In this document: positions 16,890 through 24,933 of the stretch, piece after piece
Position numbering within the stretch: the stretch's first letter is position 1
Layout: each line of letters begins with the position of its first letter
Source: an uncultured Candidatus Poseidoniales archaeon
GTDB lineage: Archaea; Thermoplasmatota; Poseidoniia; Poseidoniales; Poseidoniaceae
DNA: 43,281 nt
Assembly: GCA_902520595.1 (NCBI GenBank)
Contig: CABYOM010000008.1
Span: 1-43,281, forward strand
Direction of reading: 5' to 3'
The notes under the pieces: model-generated
Database searches by the model: none
Seen by the model: the letters and a program-made list of their open reading frames with translations, nothing else
What the model was told of the DNA's origin: nothing
Position numbers and translations under genes: made by a program

Positions 16890-16896
16890 AATATAA
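16890..16896 (-). promoter_or_regulatory. TATA-like box for etfBA
   Basis: Minus-strand AGTTATATTG lies about 98 bases before the etfB ATG, predicting a start near 16867. It is the best A/T-rich match in the 177 bp divergent gap; the plus-strand gene at 16972 has only weaker candidates. Confidence 0.4.
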
Positions 16897-16971
16897 CTCG
16901 GAGGAAACGAAGTAAGATAAAACCTACTTATCAAAACGTTTCTTAACCGCCACGCTTCGCAGATAGAATCC

Positions 16972-17859
16972 ATGAAGCGAAAAAACCCAACTGAACCACC
17001 AGCTAAAGACCAGAAAACCCTAGCCTCATGGAGGCTCTTGTTTGAAAGCGAGCCCTACAAACAAGACCTTGACACACGTCCTGGTGAGGGAGAATATGTG
17101 TTTGGTTTCGAAATCGAGTGGGATGATTTAGAAGATTTTGGTGATCTTCAACTGGAACTTTCTGAAAATTTTGAAGCAACGCTCGAGATTGGAAATCAGG
17201 TTATGAAAGAACAATATGCGAATCGAAAAATGTCAACTCGCCCGGTAATTCGAGTTATTAATCTCCCTAACAATCGTTCATATGAAGTCAGTGATTTACG
17301 CATGAGAGACCGTTCTCGTTTCCTTGCTTTTGATGCGATTGTTACTTCGACAAGCCCTGTAATTGGCTGGTTAAAAACCAGCGCTTATCAGTGCAATGAT
17401 TGTGGTTCGAAATGGTCGGTGAACGAACGACTCGCCCGTCCTCGTGAAAAAGTCAAATATTGCCGAACATGCCTTGATGTTATTCTTGAAGATATGAGTA
17501 AAAAGAAGCCGAAAACCTATCACAAAGACCCTGATGATGTTTCATTACTGGTCGAAGATTGTTACTATGAAGACATTCAATACCTTGACATCATCTCTCC
17601 ATTGATGCTGGAAAGTGGAATGACTGACCCTTCCGAAAGAATTCAAGTGGTTGTCTTTGATGAGTATGTAGGACAATTTTCGAAAGGTGATTGTCTCACT
17701 CTCAACGCAGTTGTTGCTGTAGACCCGCTTATCAATCGTGATTTCATTCGAGATACTCGAAGAATGGTTTTCCTCAAAACTCACAGCATTGAAGAAGGCT
17801 TTTCAAATCATGAAGAAATAGAACATGAATTACAAAGCGAATCTTCATTTTCTGAGTGA
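16972..17859 (+). CDS. Free-standing MCM N-terminal-domain-like protein
   Basis: The 295-residue product resembles only the N-terminal half of an archaeal MCM helicase. An alpha-helical start is followed by SYEVSDLRMRDRSRFLAFDA (the position of the MCM 'RHIGKLVSVEG' strand). Next comes a zinc finger with Cys141/144 and Cys164/167 (CNDCGSKW, YCRTC). An OB fold then runs from about 193 to 270, with YLDIISPLM, RIQVVVFDEYVGQFSKGD and CLTLNAVVAV. There is no AAA+ module, Walker motif or arginine finger. The acidic C-terminus overlaps the 3' end of tyrS on the other strand by 15 bases. It may bind single-stranded DNA or regulate the full-length MCM; that is inference. Confidence 0.75.
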   Translation: MKRKNPTEPPAKDQKTLASWRLLFESEPYKQDLDTRPGEGEYVFGFEIEWDDLEDFGDLQLELSENFEATLEIGNQVMKEQYANRKMSTRPVIRVINLPNNRSYEVSDLRMRDRSRFLAFDAIVTSTSPVIGWLKTSAYQCNDCGSKWSVNERLARPREKVKYCRTCLDVILEDMSKKKPKTYHKDPDDVSLLVEDCYYEDIQYLDIISPLMLESGMTDPSERIQVVVFDEYVGQFSKGDCLTLNAVVAVDPLINRDFIRDTRRMVFLKTHSIEEGFSNHEEIEHELQSESSFSE

Positions 17860-18990
17860 AGTGACAGCATCAAGCGTTTCTGGATGTTTCTCAAAATGTT
17901 CGTTCACGCGCTGTAAGCCGCGACTTATGCCATTGGCAATCCCCAATTTCGCATCGAGGGGGTGGAGGGTGCCATCGGCAACTGCAGCTTTGAATTCATC
18001 GAGGTTCGTCCAATTCGAAGGCTCACCGAATTTAGGATTAGGAGTTACAAGAATTTCTCCCCACTCTGGAAGAACGACATGCTCGGCGAGTTCATAGACG
18101 GGCGAGAGAGGATCTTCTGGTGCAAGGTAAGCATGTTTTTGCATTTTCTTACGAAGTGCCTTTTCACTGTCATGCAATAATATTGCGCCTGAAGGATCTG
18201 ATTTGCTCATCTTGTGATCAAAACTTTCCATACGAATCCCCGATGCTTTGAGCGATGACAGAATAGGCGTATGCAAGCAAGTAGGCTTCTTCCAGTTCCA
18301 ACGGGTGGCAACATCACGCATGAACATGTGCGCCTTGCGTTGGTCCATTCCTCCAAGCGCTACATCGATTTCCATTTCAAAAATGTCACTCGCCTGCATT
18401 GCAGGATAGTAGAACTTCGACAGATCGTGGTCAGATGAAGCCTCATCACGACCCATTATTGTGAATGTTTTGCGAACCTTAGCCAGTGTTGCACCCTTCG
18501 AACATCTGAGAACCCGCGCCCAATAATCACCCGAATCCATAATTTGTGAAGCCCAAACAAAACGTAGTTGTCCTGGACCGTCTCCTTCTTCAGGATATTC
18601 GAGTAGTGCCCGGAAAGTTTCTTCCATGTAGGTTGCAGTGGTTTGTATATCTTCCATTACTCCATCGAATTTATCGTTCACCCAAGCATGCCAATCCGCT
18701 AAAAATATCAGAACGTTTGCATCCGCTTCAAGCATTCTTCGTAATTGTAAAGATATCACTTTCCAGCCAATGTGGGCCTTTCCAGATGGTTCAAAACCGA
18801 CATAACAGCGAATCACGCCATCGCCGGCCATGCTGGTATTTTCTGCTAAGCAATTTACCAAGTGGTCAACGCCTACTGTTTCTTCAACTTGTCCAACCAT
18901 CAAAGCAAGTCTTTTCTGTTGGAGTTCATTCAATTCCAAAATCTTCGGGCAATCTTCGACAAAGGATTCGAGAGATGAATCAATGCCCAT
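17845..18990 (-). CDS. tyrS: Tyrosyl-tRNA synthetase, archaeal/eukaryotic type
   Basis: The 381-residue product carries the class I signatures YVGFEPSGKAHIGW (HIGH-like at 73-76) and DHKMSKSDPSGAI (KMSKS at about residue 260). It also has the TyrRS motifs FLADWHAWVNDKF, YYPAMQASDIF and ALGGMDQRKAHMFMRD. It charges tRNA-Tyr. The N-terminal ~50 residues and the absence of an S4 domain fit the archaeal/eukaryotic type. It follows the DUF5611-like gene by 12 bases on the same strand. Its 3' end overlaps the end of the convergent MCM-N-like gene. Confidence 0.96.
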   Translation of the reverse strand: MGIDSSLESFVEDCPKILELNELQQKRLALMVGQVEETVGVDHLVNCLAENTSMAGDGVIRCYVGFEPSGKAHIGWKVISLQLRRMLEADANVLIFLADWHAWVNDKFDGVMEDIQTTATYMEETFRALLEYPEEGDGPGQLRFVWASQIMDSGDYWARVLRCSKGATLAKVRKTFTIMGRDEASSDHDLSKFYYPAMQASDIFEMEIDVALGGMDQRKAHMFMRDVATRWNWKKPTCLHTPILSSLKASGIRMESFDHKMSKSDPSGAILLHDSEKALRKKMQKHAYLAPEDPLSPVYELAEHVVLPEWGEILVTPNPKFGEPSNWTNLDEFKAAVADGTLHPLDAKLGIANGISRGLQRVNEHFEKHPETLDAVTSLRK

Positions 18991-19002
18991 AATACCACGT
19001 TC

Positions 19003-19527
19003 TCAAATCAAATCGTTTAGTTTCTTGACTTTTCCTTCCGATGGAGGCGTGCCGGAGTCAATCATGGATTGTAATTCAGCAATCATTGCGTTTGCTTTAT
19101 CGATGGTTTCTTGGTCAATACTCTTGCTCATTTCCATCATTTTATGGGCCATTTTTATTGCAGATTTGGCTTTGGAGAATTTCTTTGCATCTTCTTTTGC
19201 CTTATCACCGCGCTGTTTAGGAGAGTATCCAGTGACCTCATCAAGGAATGAGGACCACCTCTTACGAGACTCCATGGCTTTTTCACGTCCGCCATCTGCA
19301 GAGAGGAAATCATTGAGGTCTTCACCCTTCATTTGTTCAACATCGACAACCAGTTTTCCGTCAGAACCAAAATGCCCGGTGATGTGAGTAAGAATTGCGA
19401 ATGAACCTGTAAATACGCCCTCTGCATTCACTTGAATATCGTCGAAATACGTTGTTGCTATACGTGCAAGACCTGCATTCCCACCGATATTTTTCTCTAA
19501 ACCGCGCTTAACTGCGAATCGCTCCAT
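19003..19527 (-). CDS. DUF5611-like protein
   Basis: A 174-residue product starting MERFAVKRGLEKNIGGNAGL, with an alpha-beta domain (VFTGSFAILTHITGHF, KLVVDVEQM) and a closing SFLDEVTGYSPKQR. This layout resembles the small archaeal family DUF5611; the match is from memory and moderate. About 60 residues after it form a lysine-rich helical tail. The start was placed at 19527. A GTG at 19644 would add 39 residues but would overlap the start of the divergent gene at 19633. It lies 12 bases upstream of tyrS and is probably co-transcribed with it. Confidence 0.65.
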   Translation of the reverse strand: MERFAVKRGLEKNIGGNAGLARIATTYFDDIQVNAEGVFTGSFAILTHITGHFGSDGKLVVDVEQMKGEDLNDFLSADGGREKAMESRKRWSSFLDEVTGYSPKQRGDKAKEDAKKFSKAKSAIKMAHKMMEMSKSIDQETIDKANAMIAELQSMIDSGTPPSEGKVKKLNDLI

Positions 19528-19632
19528 GCATCTGCGAAGAGTCTCTTTGCCATAAGGCTCACCGTTGAGAGGAACGAGAAAACCACTTCCCAGCGTAGAA
19601 GGGGTTTTTTTGTAGTTGGCTTTGGGCAAATC

Positions 19633-20808
19633 ATGCGAGGCCACCTTTTTTTCGGCATATGCCTCGTTCTCATGCTTTCACCGAGTGTCCCTGCACAGCC
19701 TGAGTCACTCATTCAATTGGAACTGGTCGACACGCTCGGAGAGTCAGATCTCGGCATCAATGCTGGAAAAGTTTCTCCGGACGGTTTGTCCGTAATGTTG
19801 GTCGGTGAGGACGGTTATGCTCACCTCATCTCGGCATTCAGTGCTGAGGACCGAAGCCAAGATATTGAATTGAATACTGCTCGAAGTGCCTCATTACACG
19901 ATGTTTCATGGCACCCCAGGGGCGAGACTGCTCTTCTCACCGGAGAGATGGGGGTCGCTCTTCGATATACCGCTGAAAACCATGCAATTTCAACAGTCAA
20001 CGGTTCTGGCTCAATCATTGGATTGCATATGACTGCAGTTGAATGGCGTCCTGCTGGAGACTATGCTTACTTCGGTGCATCAGATGGGACCATCTGGAAG
20101 TTTTCAGAAGGTTCAGGAATGGAGGCAATCGAGGACACTCGCTCCTCTGGCATTAGTGACATCGCTTGTCATCGAAACCAAAACGTATGCGTTGTAACGA
20201 CGCTCAGCGATGGCCTTGCAGTTCTTTCTTCTAACCATCAACTCACATTCCTTTCGGGTACTGCTGGAGATACTTGGATTGGAGTCGATTGTGCGGATGC
20301 AACACTCAATGAATGTGTGGCTTTTGCCAGTGGCTTGAAAACGCAAGCAGTTCGCCTTGACATGGTTGACCCAAGTCAATCGACACTTCGAGCTATGATG
20401 CAACTTTCCATGATTGAGGGTGATTTTGCAGGAGTCTCTCGAGGGCATGATGGAACCACCTTAATCCACATGGCGCCATTCGCGACCATTCGTCAGCAAC
20501 CTTTGGTATCAGAGGCATTTGCCCAAATTCTGGCTGAAGATGCTGTTGAATGGGACCCTATTGTATCAGGTCGCTCTATTGAGATGGTTTGGGAAAATGC
20601 ACATCAAGAAGGCTTCATCATAACGTCGTTTGGAAACATCGTTTCGTTTGAGACCTACAGCGAAGTTGTTGAACTCGGTTTGATGTCGATTATCGTTATG
20701 GCTGCTGTGACGATTTCTGTCCCCGGCGTCGTTATCGGACTGATATACATGAACAGTCCTTATCTTCAAAGAAAGTATCTTCAGATAAGAGGACTGGACA
20801 AAAAATGA
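19633..20808 (+). CDS. Secreted, membrane-anchored beta-propeller protein
   Basis: The 391-residue product has a signal peptide (MRGHLFFGICLVLMLSPSVPAQ). Repeated WD-like blades follow, such as GLSVMLVGEDGYAHLISAF, HDVSWHPRGETALLTGEMG, AVEWRPAGDYAYFGASDGTI and DIACHRNQNVCVVTTLSDG. A single C-terminal transmembrane helix (LGLMSIIVMAAVTISVPGVVIGLIY) precedes a basic cytoplasmic tail. The propeller should therefore face outside the cell. No partner or ligand can be named. The ATG at 19633 gives a complete signal peptide. Topology parallels the protein at 390-1640, though order of anchors differs. Confidence 0.78.
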   Translation: MRGHLFFGICLVLMLSPSVPAQPESLIQLELVDTLGESDLGINAGKVSPDGLSVMLVGEDGYAHLISAFSAEDRSQDIELNTARSASLHDVSWHPRGETALLTGEMGVALRYTAENHAISTVNGSGSIIGLHMTAVEWRPAGDYAYFGASDGTIWKFSEGSGMEAIEDTRSSGISDIACHRNQNVCVVTTLSDGLAVLSSNHQLTFLSGTAGDTWIGVDCADATLNECVAFASGLKTQAVRLDMVDPSQSTLRAMMQLSMIEGDFAGVSRGHDGTTLIHMAPFATIRQQPLVSEAFAQILAEDAVEWDPIVSGRSIEMVWENAHQEGFIITSFGNIVSFETYSEVVELGLMSIIVMAAVTISVPGVVIGLIYMNSPYLQRKYLQIRGLDKK

Positions 20809-20878
20809 CCTCCTCTAAGTGATTGCGAGAGGGTTAGGTTCTTGAAGCCCCTCGGGGACCCAAACATGAGAGGATAGT

Positions 20879-22054
20879 ATGGAGCCTTACGAAGGGATAG
20901 ATTTCTACGACATTGAAAGCTTGCTTACAGAAGAAGAAATAATGATTCGCGACATGGTCCGTGATTGGGTTGACGAAGAAGTTCTTCCTAAAATCGAACA
21001 TGCATGTGATGAAGGTGTTTTCCTCGATGAATGGCGAGTCGCACTCGGTGAAATGGGTGTGCTCGGTGCACCATTGAAGGGCTATGGTTGCCCTGGACTT
21101 TCCTACGTTGCTTACGGTTTAATCTGTCAAGAACTCGAGCGTGGTGACTCTGGCCTCCGCTCTTTTGCCTCTGTTCAAGGGTCCCTTGCAATGTATCCCA
21201 TCTGGGATTTCGGTTCTGAAGAACAGAAGAATTACTACTTGCCGAAGTTGACGACTGGTGAATGGATTGGATGTTTTGGTTTAACTGAGCCTGATTATGG
21301 TTCGAATCCTGGTGACATGATTACAAAAGCCGAGGATAAAGGCGACCATTACCTCTTGAACGGGGCTAAAATGTGGATTACAAACGGAACTATTGCAGAT
21401 GTTGCCGTCGTTTGGGCGAAACTTGACGGTGTCATTCGCGGGTTCATTGTCGAGAAAGATGATGAAGGATTTTCTGCTCCTGAGATGAAAGGTAAACATT
21501 CTTTGAAAGCCTCCGTGACCAGTGAACTGGTGTTCCAGGACTGTAAAATTCCTAAAGACAGGATGTTGCCGAATGTAAAGGGACTGAAAGGACCTTTCTC
21601 TTGTCTTAACAACGCTCGATTTGGTATCTCTTGGGGCGCTTTAGGCGCAGCCATGTCCTGTTTCCACAGCGCAAAGACATACGCACTTTCGCGTATCCAA
21701 TTCGATCATCCCATCGCATCGTACCAACTGGTTCAGAATAAATTGGCTTGGATGCTCCGTGAAATTACCAAAGGACAACTCTTGGCTTACCACTTGGGGC
21801 GTAAGAAAGACGATGGAACCTGGTTCAACGAGCAAATCTCACTTGCTAAGATGAATAACGTTGACATCGCTCTCGAGATTGCTCGTGTTGCTCGAGACAT
21901 TCATGGAGCGAACGGAATCCTTGACGAATATCCAGTTATGCGCCACATGGCAAATCTTGAATCTGTCAAAACATATGAGGGTACTCACGATATTCACAAC
22001 TTAATTATTGGAAGATACATTACTGGTATTCAGGCATTCACGCGAACAGTTTGA
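20879..22054 (+). CDS. gcdH: Glutaryl-CoA dehydrogenase-like acyl-CoA dehydrogenase
   Basis: The 391-residue flavoprotein follows the glutaryl-CoA dehydrogenase pattern rather than that of a general acyl-CoA dehydrogenase. It has ELERGDSGLRSFASVQGSL (with the arginine that binds the glutaryl carboxylate), GCFGLTEPDYGSNPGDM, YLLNGAKMWITNG, and KTYEGTHDIHNLIIGR with the catalytic Glu at about residue 367. The enzyme would dehydrogenate and decarboxylate glutaryl-CoA to crotonyl-CoA, in lysine or tryptophan breakdown, reducing ETF (encoded at 15114-16794). AGGA precedes the ATG. Substrate is inferred from motifs. Confidence 0.9.
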   Translation: MEPYEGIDFYDIESLLTEEEIMIRDMVRDWVDEEVLPKIEHACDEGVFLDEWRVALGEMGVLGAPLKGYGCPGLSYVAYGLICQELERGDSGLRSFASVQGSLAMYPIWDFGSEEQKNYYLPKLTTGEWIGCFGLTEPDYGSNPGDMITKAEDKGDHYLLNGAKMWITNGTIADVAVVWAKLDGVIRGFIVEKDDEGFSAPEMKGKHSLKASVTSELVFQDCKIPKDRMLPNVKGLKGPFSCLNNARFGISWGALGAAMSCFHSAKTYALSRIQFDHPIASYQLVQNKLAWMLREITKGQLLAYHLGRKKDDGTWFNEQISLAKMNNVDIALEIARVARDIHGANGILDEYPVMRHMANLESVKTYEGTHDIHNLIIGRYITGIQAFTRTV

Positions 22055-22095
22055 TTAAAACCCCTTCATTACTGTTGAATCTGGTAAAACAGGTC

Positions 22096-22102
22096 TTTAT
22101 AT
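22096..22102 (+). promoter_or_regulatory. TATA box of the DUF2892 gene
   Basis: CTTTATATG fits an archaeal TATA box. The predicted start lies about 26 bases downstream, near 22125, leaving almost no leader before the GTG at 22139. A perfect inverted repeat sits directly between box and predicted start. Confidence 0.6.
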
Positions 22103-22105
22103 GCG

Positions 22106-22127
22106 CTTATCCGAAGTTTAGGATAAG
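22106..22127. promoter_or_regulatory. Candidate operator: inverted repeat CTTATCC-N8-GGATAAG
   Basis: Seven-base perfect arms at 22106-22112 and 22121-22127 with an eight-base spacer. It lies immediately downstream of the TATA box and spans the expected transcription start. This placement is typical for an archaeal repressor that blocks polymerase recruitment. The regulator is unknown. A hairpin in the RNA is less likely because transcription would begin inside the repeat. Confidence 0.5.
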
Positions 22128-22138
22128 AGTTGAATCAT

Positions 22139-22327
22139 GTGAATCTCAGTCTTACCGACCGAATAATCCGAGTCACTGCCGGTTTCGGAATGGTTGCTAT
22201 TGATTATGCATCGAATCTTAATTGGGATATTTTGTTACTTGCGGTCGGAGTATGGGGTGTAGTGACATCAGCATTTGGTTACTGCCCATTTTACAAATTG
22301 ATGGGACATTCAACATGCCCAATCTAA
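22139..22327 (+). CDS. DUF2892-family small membrane protein
   Basis: A 62-residue product starting at GTG: NLSLTDRIIRVTAGFGM, then two hydrophobic helices and FGYCPFYKLMGHSTCPI. The TDRIIR start, two helices and terminal CPxY...G..TCP match the DUF2892 (YgaP C-terminal-like, inner-membrane) family; the two cysteines are conserved there. A TTG at 22130 would add three residues and cannot be excluded. The gene has its own TATA box and candidate operator. Its stop codon ends one base before that of the convergent phytoene synthase gene. Confidence 0.8.
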   Translation: MNLSLTDRIIRVTAGFGMVAIDYASNLNWDILLLAVGVWGVVTSAFGYCPFYKLMGHSTCPI

Positions 22328-22328
22328 T

Positions 22329-23627
22329 TCAAACCGCTGGTAAAATACCAATTCGTGCAAGTCCGGACCAAACAGGGTCTAGGAATGCCGGCAAGATTCT
22401 GTGTCTCATGTAAACCGCAGCTGCAAGGCTAATCTTCTGAACCTTGTTCAACTTAACACGCTTGGTGAATACGTCACCTTGTTGTCGTTCAATCTGTCGC
22501 AGAATCTTATCATAGAAAGCAATCATTGCGGCAGGAGAGTAACGCGTTCGGCGCGGAAGGAGTGGTAAGAGTTGCCGAGCCTCTGCCAAGTAAGTTCGGG
22601 CTCTTCGAGCGTATTCTCTGCAATAAGGTTCCCAATGTTTGTTCAGTACGACTTTTCCTGACAACTCACTTTCATCAATTCCGTTAGATTCAAGTTCGTT
22701 AAGTGGGAGGTATACTCGGTCCCTTTCAATATCTTCTCCAACGTCCCGCAAAACATTCGTCAGTTGCATAAAGATCCCCCATGATTCGGCAAATTTCTTA
22801 GCACGAGGGTCTTCATATCCATAAATTTCAATGCACATAAGGCCGACTACAGATGCAACTCGATAGCAATACACATACAATTCGTCAAAACTACGGTATC
22901 GATTGTTGTAAAGATCATCTTCCATACCAGATATGAGGTCGTCAAAGACTTCTCTTGGAATCGAATAACGCTCTACCGTTTCCTTCAGTGCGAGGAAGAC
23001 AGGATCTGTTGAATAGACATCGGTATAACATGTTGAAAGTTTTTTGCGGAAGAAAAACAGTTGAGTTATTTTGTTGAGATAGGCTTCATGGTCGAGTATA
23101 GTTCCTTGGTCTTGCAGACTTTCAAGTTGGTCACGATAGGCAACCGCTTCCGGATCCATCTCTCCCATACTCCCCGGGAATCGGTCAGACCAATCGCCAT
23201 CTGCGATATCATCTGCTCTTCGGCAGAAGGCGTAGACTGCGCACATTGCATGTCGTTGTTCATCAGGGAGATATTTGAACGAGTGATAGAAGTTTCCTGC
23301 CTCACGCATGGTGAGTTCTTCACAGTAACGGAAGGCTAAGCGAGTGAGTTCTTGTGGAGGCTTGTCAGACCATATAGGAGCATCAAGATGTGAAAAAGGA
23401 TCGACTAATTCATTTGTTTCTCCGACAATTCCAATGAATGTAGCACCTTCACGTAGAGCTTCCATTGCCGTGACGCTCACAGCTTTCACAGCATCTCGGG
23501 CGAGCATTACACCAGCACGAAGCCTGTCAAGGGTCGTCATTCTCTTCTCTTCATCTTCCGATTCTCTTGAATTTGCATTTCCCTTCAAAGGGAAAAGTAA
23601 TTCCAAAGGTTTTCGGCGCTCGAGCAT
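22329..23627 (-). CDS. crtB: Phytoene synthase (squalene/phytoene synthase family) with N-terminal extension
   Basis: The 432-residue product has both Asp-rich metal-binding motifs: CRRADDIADGD (about 135-145) and LTNVLRDVGEDIERDRVYLP (about 290). It also has FYHSFKYLP and YCYRVASVVGLMC. The second motif, with VGED, is the phytoene synthase form, so the likely reaction is head-to-head condensation of two geranylgeranyl diphosphates, the first step to carotenoids and retinal. About 100 residues precede the catalytic domain, more than usual, with no recognised domain. The start is uncertain: ATG 23627 is used, with ATG 23540 as an alternative. It lies downstream of a paralogue on the same strand. 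Confidence 0.88.
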   Translation of the reverse strand: MLERRKPLELLFPLKGNANSRESEDEEKRMTTLDRLRAGVMLARDAVKAVSVTAMEALREGATFIGIVGETNELVDPFSHLDAPIWSDKPPQELTRLAFRYCEELTMREAGNFYHSFKYLPDEQRHAMCAVYAFCRRADDIADGDWSDRFPGSMGEMDPEAVAYRDQLESLQDQGTILDHEAYLNKITQLFFFRKKLSTCYTDVYSTDPVFLALKETVERYSIPREVFDDLISGMEDDLYNNRYRSFDELYVYCYRVASVVGLMCIEIYGYEDPRAKKFAESWGIFMQLTNVLRDVGEDIERDRVYLPLNELESNGIDESELSGKVVLNKHWEPYCREYARRARTYLAEARQLLPLLPRRTRYSPAAMIAFYDKILRQIERQQGDVFTKRVKLNKVQKISLAAAVYMRHRILPAFLDPVWSGLARIGILPAV

Positions 23628-23695
23628 CGTGACCGGTTGTCGCTCATACTCTACCCTTTTTGAGTTCTGCCCTTAATTGGACAAATCTACTTTTT

Positions 23696-24712
23696 TCAAT
23701 TGCCTTTGTTTTTCTTGAGAAGACGATTGACTCCTCCTGGGATAATCAGGGCGCGTAGAAGTTTTTTCGCATATGATTTTATTTCATCCCGTGTAACTTT
23801 AATTCGTTCTTCCGAATTTAACACATTTCCAGTTCGTAATAAAGTCACAGTTCGCTGGCCGATGAGAACTGGAAGCATGCAAGAGGCTTTGAGACGTAAT
23901 TGAGAATCTGGTAACATCGAAATATATTCGATGGCTGCGTCAAGGTGTTGGTTGGTCAGGTCAAGATATTCATCGTACAGAGGTCGAAAAGCATTGATGT
24001 TTTTGTCATCCATCAAGTCTTCAGGTTTGAGGTTATATCTTTCAAGGGCCTGTTCAGGAATGTAACATCGACCAAATCGAAGGTCTTCAGGTATGTCTCT
24101 CAAGATATTGATCATTTGCAATGATTTGCCAAACCGAATACCCTTCTCAAAGAATTCTTTTTCTTTTTTCTCGGGAAGTGTAAACAGATGTTCAAGAGAC
24201 ATTTTACTCCAAAATACACCGACAGAGCCCGCAACTCTGAAAGCATAATCATCCATTTGTTCATCGGATTCAAGGGCTGAAATGTTCCCATCCTCATTTG
24301 CAGTTCCAAATCGCTCAAGGTCGAGTATTTGGCCGCTGACAATAATGTCGAGACATTCAAGCATAAGCCCTTGGTCCACCTTACTATAGACTTCAAGTCC
24401 CGCAACCACATCACCAACATTTCGTAAAAGTTCCGCCTCATTTTCGTTGCTTTGTATTCCTGCAAGTTCGGTAAAGTCTGGCAGTGATGACGATTTTCCT
24501 TGGGCAACATCGTTGTATTCCTGAAGAAGCTTTAGAAGAAAATCGGTCTCACCGTGCTTCGAATCTGCAATCGTATCAGCAACTCGAGCAAGAAGATAGA
24601 GTAATCCAATCTGCCCTCGGATTTTCTTTGGAAGATACTTCAAGGTTGGATAAAAAGATCGGGAGGTTGCTTCGAGCAATGCATCGATTTTTTCATTGAT
24701 AAGCACTGCCAT
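23696..24712 (-). CDS. Squalene/phytoene synthase family protein, squalene-synthase-like
   Basis: The 338-residue product contains TSRSFYPTLKYLP, LLARVADTIADS (first Asp-rich motif, 46-50) and MINILRDIPEDLRFGRCYIP (second motif, about residue 207). The IPED form of the second motif and the SRSF start resemble squalene-synthase-like members rather than CrtB. The reaction is presumably condensation of two prenyl diphosphates; whether the product is squalene, a dehydrosqualene or phytoene cannot be told. ATG 24712 has a strong site (AAAGGAGGGGG). It is upstream of the phytoene synthase paralogue with a 68 bp gap, so they probably form one transcription unit. Confidence 0.82.
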   Translation of the reverse strand: MAVLINEKIDALLEATSRSFYPTLKYLPKKIRGQIGLLYLLARVADTIADSKHGETDFLLKLLQEYNDVAQGKSSSLPDFTELAGIQSNENEAELLRNVGDVVAGLEVYSKVDQGLMLECLDIIVSGQILDLERFGTANEDGNISALESDEQMDDYAFRVAGSVGVFWSKMSLEHLFTLPEKKEKEFFEKGIRFGKSLQMINILRDIPEDLRFGRCYIPEQALERYNLKPEDLMDDKNINAFRPLYDEYLDLTNQHLDAAIEYISMLPDSQLRLKASCMLPVLIGQRTVTLLRTGNVLNSEERIKVTRDEIKSYAKKLLRALIIPGGVNRLLKKNKGN

Positions 24713-24766
24713 TTTATCCCCCTCCTTTGAGCGCAACAGTTCTCTCTTCTTGACCCTGTGGGGTGG

Positions 24767-24772
24767 TATAAT
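24767..24772 (-). promoter_or_regulatory. TATA-like box for the prenyl synthase pair
   Basis: Minus-strand CATTATACC predicts transcription start near 24743, about 30 bases before the ATG at 24712, with the AAAGGAGG site inside the leader. The adjacent palindrome at 24774-24786 covers the expected BRE position. Confidence 0.5.
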
Positions 24773-24773
24773 G

Positions 24774-24786
24774 CCCGATAATCGGG
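24774..24786. promoter_or_regulatory. Candidate operator palindrome CCCGAT-A-ATCGGG
   Basis: A perfect 6+1+6 palindrome directly upstream of the TATA-like box of the squalene-synthase-like gene. Binding here would interfere with or assist TFB at the BRE. It lies in the 221 bp divergent gap and could also affect the zinc-ribbon gene. No regulator is identified. Confidence 0.45.
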
Positions 24787-24851
24787 TTCTGTTGTAGAAT
24801 TAAAGTACGAATGAAAAGGCTTCAGTTCTTAATCCGGCGCCCCAGATTTGA

Positions 24852-24859
24852 ATATATTT
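24852..24859 (+). promoter_or_regulatory. TATA-like box for the zinc-ribbon/helicase unit
   Basis: GAATATATTTAC on the plus strand predicts a start near 24882, giving a leader of about 50 bases that ends with a GGGGTGG ribosome-binding site before GTG 24934. Assigned from sequence only. Confidence 0.4.
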
Positions 24860-24933
24860 ACTTCAAAATCAGGGATAATCGGTCGTAAGCCTTTAGGCTG
24901 GGATATGCGAGCATCAAACCTCGGGGTGGTATC

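Noticed and set aside
20848-20857. CCCC-TC-GGGG hairpin before glutaryl-CoA dehydrogenase
   Set aside because: Four base pairs with a two-base loop is too weak to support a terminator or regulatory element.
24787-24850. Possible tRNA or box C/D RNA in the 221 bp divergent gap
   Set aside because: No cloverleaf can be folded and no C or D box pair is present.
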